Below, one piece after another: positions 63,411 through 64,000 of a stretch of 64,000 bases of DNA; the stretch's first letter is position 1, and each line of letters opens with the position of its first letter. Both the position numbers and the translations under genes were made by a program. Origin of the DNA: Parashewanella tropica. GTDB taxonomy: Bacteria > Pseudomonadota > Gammaproteobacteria > Enterobacterales > Shewanellaceae. Below the pieces are notes generated by a model. It was not told the DNA's origin, did no database searches, and worked only from the letters and a program-made list of their open reading frames with translations. The stretch is taken from the NCBI RefSeq assembly GCF_004358445.1, contig NZ_CP037951.1:3876001-3940000 (forward strand), in the 5' to 3' direction.

Positions 63411-64000
63411 TGGCTGATGTTCGCAAACGTAAACTAACTAAACATTTACCAGAGCATGTGTACTATGATGCTCGACGTGGTAGTTATCGCATTAAATTAG
63501 TTGACGGTCGCTACAAGCAGTTAGGAAAAGACAGAGAAGTTGCCATTTCTGTTGCTAAAGAATACAACCGTATTGCTCGACCTAAAGTGGGCATCACGGT
63601 TGATAAATTGCTTAATGCTGACAGTGAAACGGAAAGCTACTTTGGTCATCATGTGGATGGACTACTAAAACGGATTTTTAAAGAAGAACAGCCATCTGAT
63701 GACTTTAAACGTACCATGGAAAAAGATGCACTTAGAGTTAAAGAGTTCTTCATCAATGTGCCAGCGTCTGAGATCAGCCTGCAACACGTTAACGACTACC
63801 TTGCTGAATATCACCCTGAAGCCAGTCCCAATGTTCAGAACCGCAAGGTAGCATGGCTTAAAAAGCTGTTTTCTTATGCCATTGACGAAAGCTTAATGAC
63901 GGTGAATCCCGCTTCATTTAAAAAACGTAAACGTCTCAATGAGAAAAAGCGCCAACGGTTAAAGTTAGATTGGTATCACGAGATCCATGCTGCAGCACCT
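63410..64000 (+). CDS. int: Tyrosine recombinase integrase (3' end outside window)
   Basis: The gene is open to the right edge; 197 residues are visible. The N-terminus (YYDARRGSYRIKLVDGRYKQ) is an Arm-type DNA-binding domain. A SAM-like core-binding domain follows (EKDALRVKEFFI, LQHVNDYLAEYHPE, KLFSYAIDESLMTVNPAS). The catalytic R-H-R-Y domain lies outside the window. It starts at the TAATG overlap of the Xis-like gene. It should recombine the element's att sites beyond 64 kb. Confidence 0.88.
   Translation, partial: MADVRKRKLTKHLPEHVYYDARRGSYRIKLVDGRYKQLGKDREVAISVAKEYNRIARPKVGITVDKLLNADSETESYFGHHVDGLLKRIFKEEQPSDDFKRTMEKDALRVKEFFINVPASEISLQHVNDYLAEYHPEASPNVQNRKVAWLKKLFSYAIDESLMTVNPASFKKRKRLNEKKRQRLKLDWYHEIHAAAP

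Overview
The window is the inside of an integrative and conjugative element (ICE) from an AT-rich marine-type gammaproteobacterium. Codon use, gene families and the Vibrio/Shewanella-like backbone suggest Vibrionaceae or Shewanellaceae; the genus cannot be fixed from sequence alone. Both edges cut through element genes: virB4 on the left and a tyrosine integrase on the right. No chromosomal flank or att site is visible.

Conjugation backbone, left (1-12.86 kb, + strand): a compact VirB-type type IV secretion operon runs virB4, virB5, an EexN-like lipoprotein, virB6, a 50-residue VirB7-like lipoprotein, virB8, virB9, virB10, virB11 and virD4. A TOPRIM/LPD7 protein, a small acidic protein and an ArdC-type antirestriction protein follow. 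Most starts overlap the previous stop. Conjugation backbone, right (48.8-51.5 kb): a MOBP-like relaxase, a small tyrosine-phosphatase-like protein and a MobC-like protein are read leftward from a candidate oriT. That oriT (50580-50654) has three 22-bp direct repeats, an inverted repeat, and an ATCCTG|C nic-like core 8 nt beyond the inverted repeat. An S24-type repressor lacking the usual catalytic serine faces away. At 60.3-64.0 kb lie an AlpA-like regulator, a primase-helicase, a small Xis-like protein and the integrase.

Cargo 1 (12.9-48.7 kb). First comes a leftward five-gene operon (12.9-15.6 kb) with a probable DEDD-fold exonuclease, small unknowns, a secreted protein and a membrane protein. 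Next is a phosphorothioate (PT) defence island (16.3-32.3 kb): sspA convergent with sspBCD, then a divergent helicase / GHKL-ATPase / small protein / PLD-nuclease module, an SspE-like DUF262-HNH protein, and a TIGR04096-type PT-associated methyltransferase with a 57-residue HTH partner. It therefore looks like one modification module serving two restriction modules. The 32.3-38.9 kb stretch holds a NYN-type protein, an orphan ParS/MbcA-like antitoxin domain, small membrane proteins, a composite regulator and a HipA-like kinase. The 38.9-47.7 kb stretch is a little-known cassette: micro-membrane proteins, three tandem paralogues with Ser/Gly/Asp tails, two LPP20-like lipoproteins around a FlgT-like periplasmic protein, large unknowns, and a NYN/LOTUS protein. 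Four of its gene groups share an AGAANNTTCT box placed 37-38 nt before a -10-like hexamer, which points to one activator controlling the set.

Cargo 2 (51.6-60.0 kb): a Sel1-repeat protein, a small unknown, an MFS transporter, a PD-(D/E)XK nuclease-like protein, an alpha/beta hydrolase with a SAM methyltransferase, a LysR regulator and a frameshifted MFS transporter. Decay is visible in places: a DUF952 gene with an internal TAG, a higA antitoxin remnant, and the frameshifted transporter.
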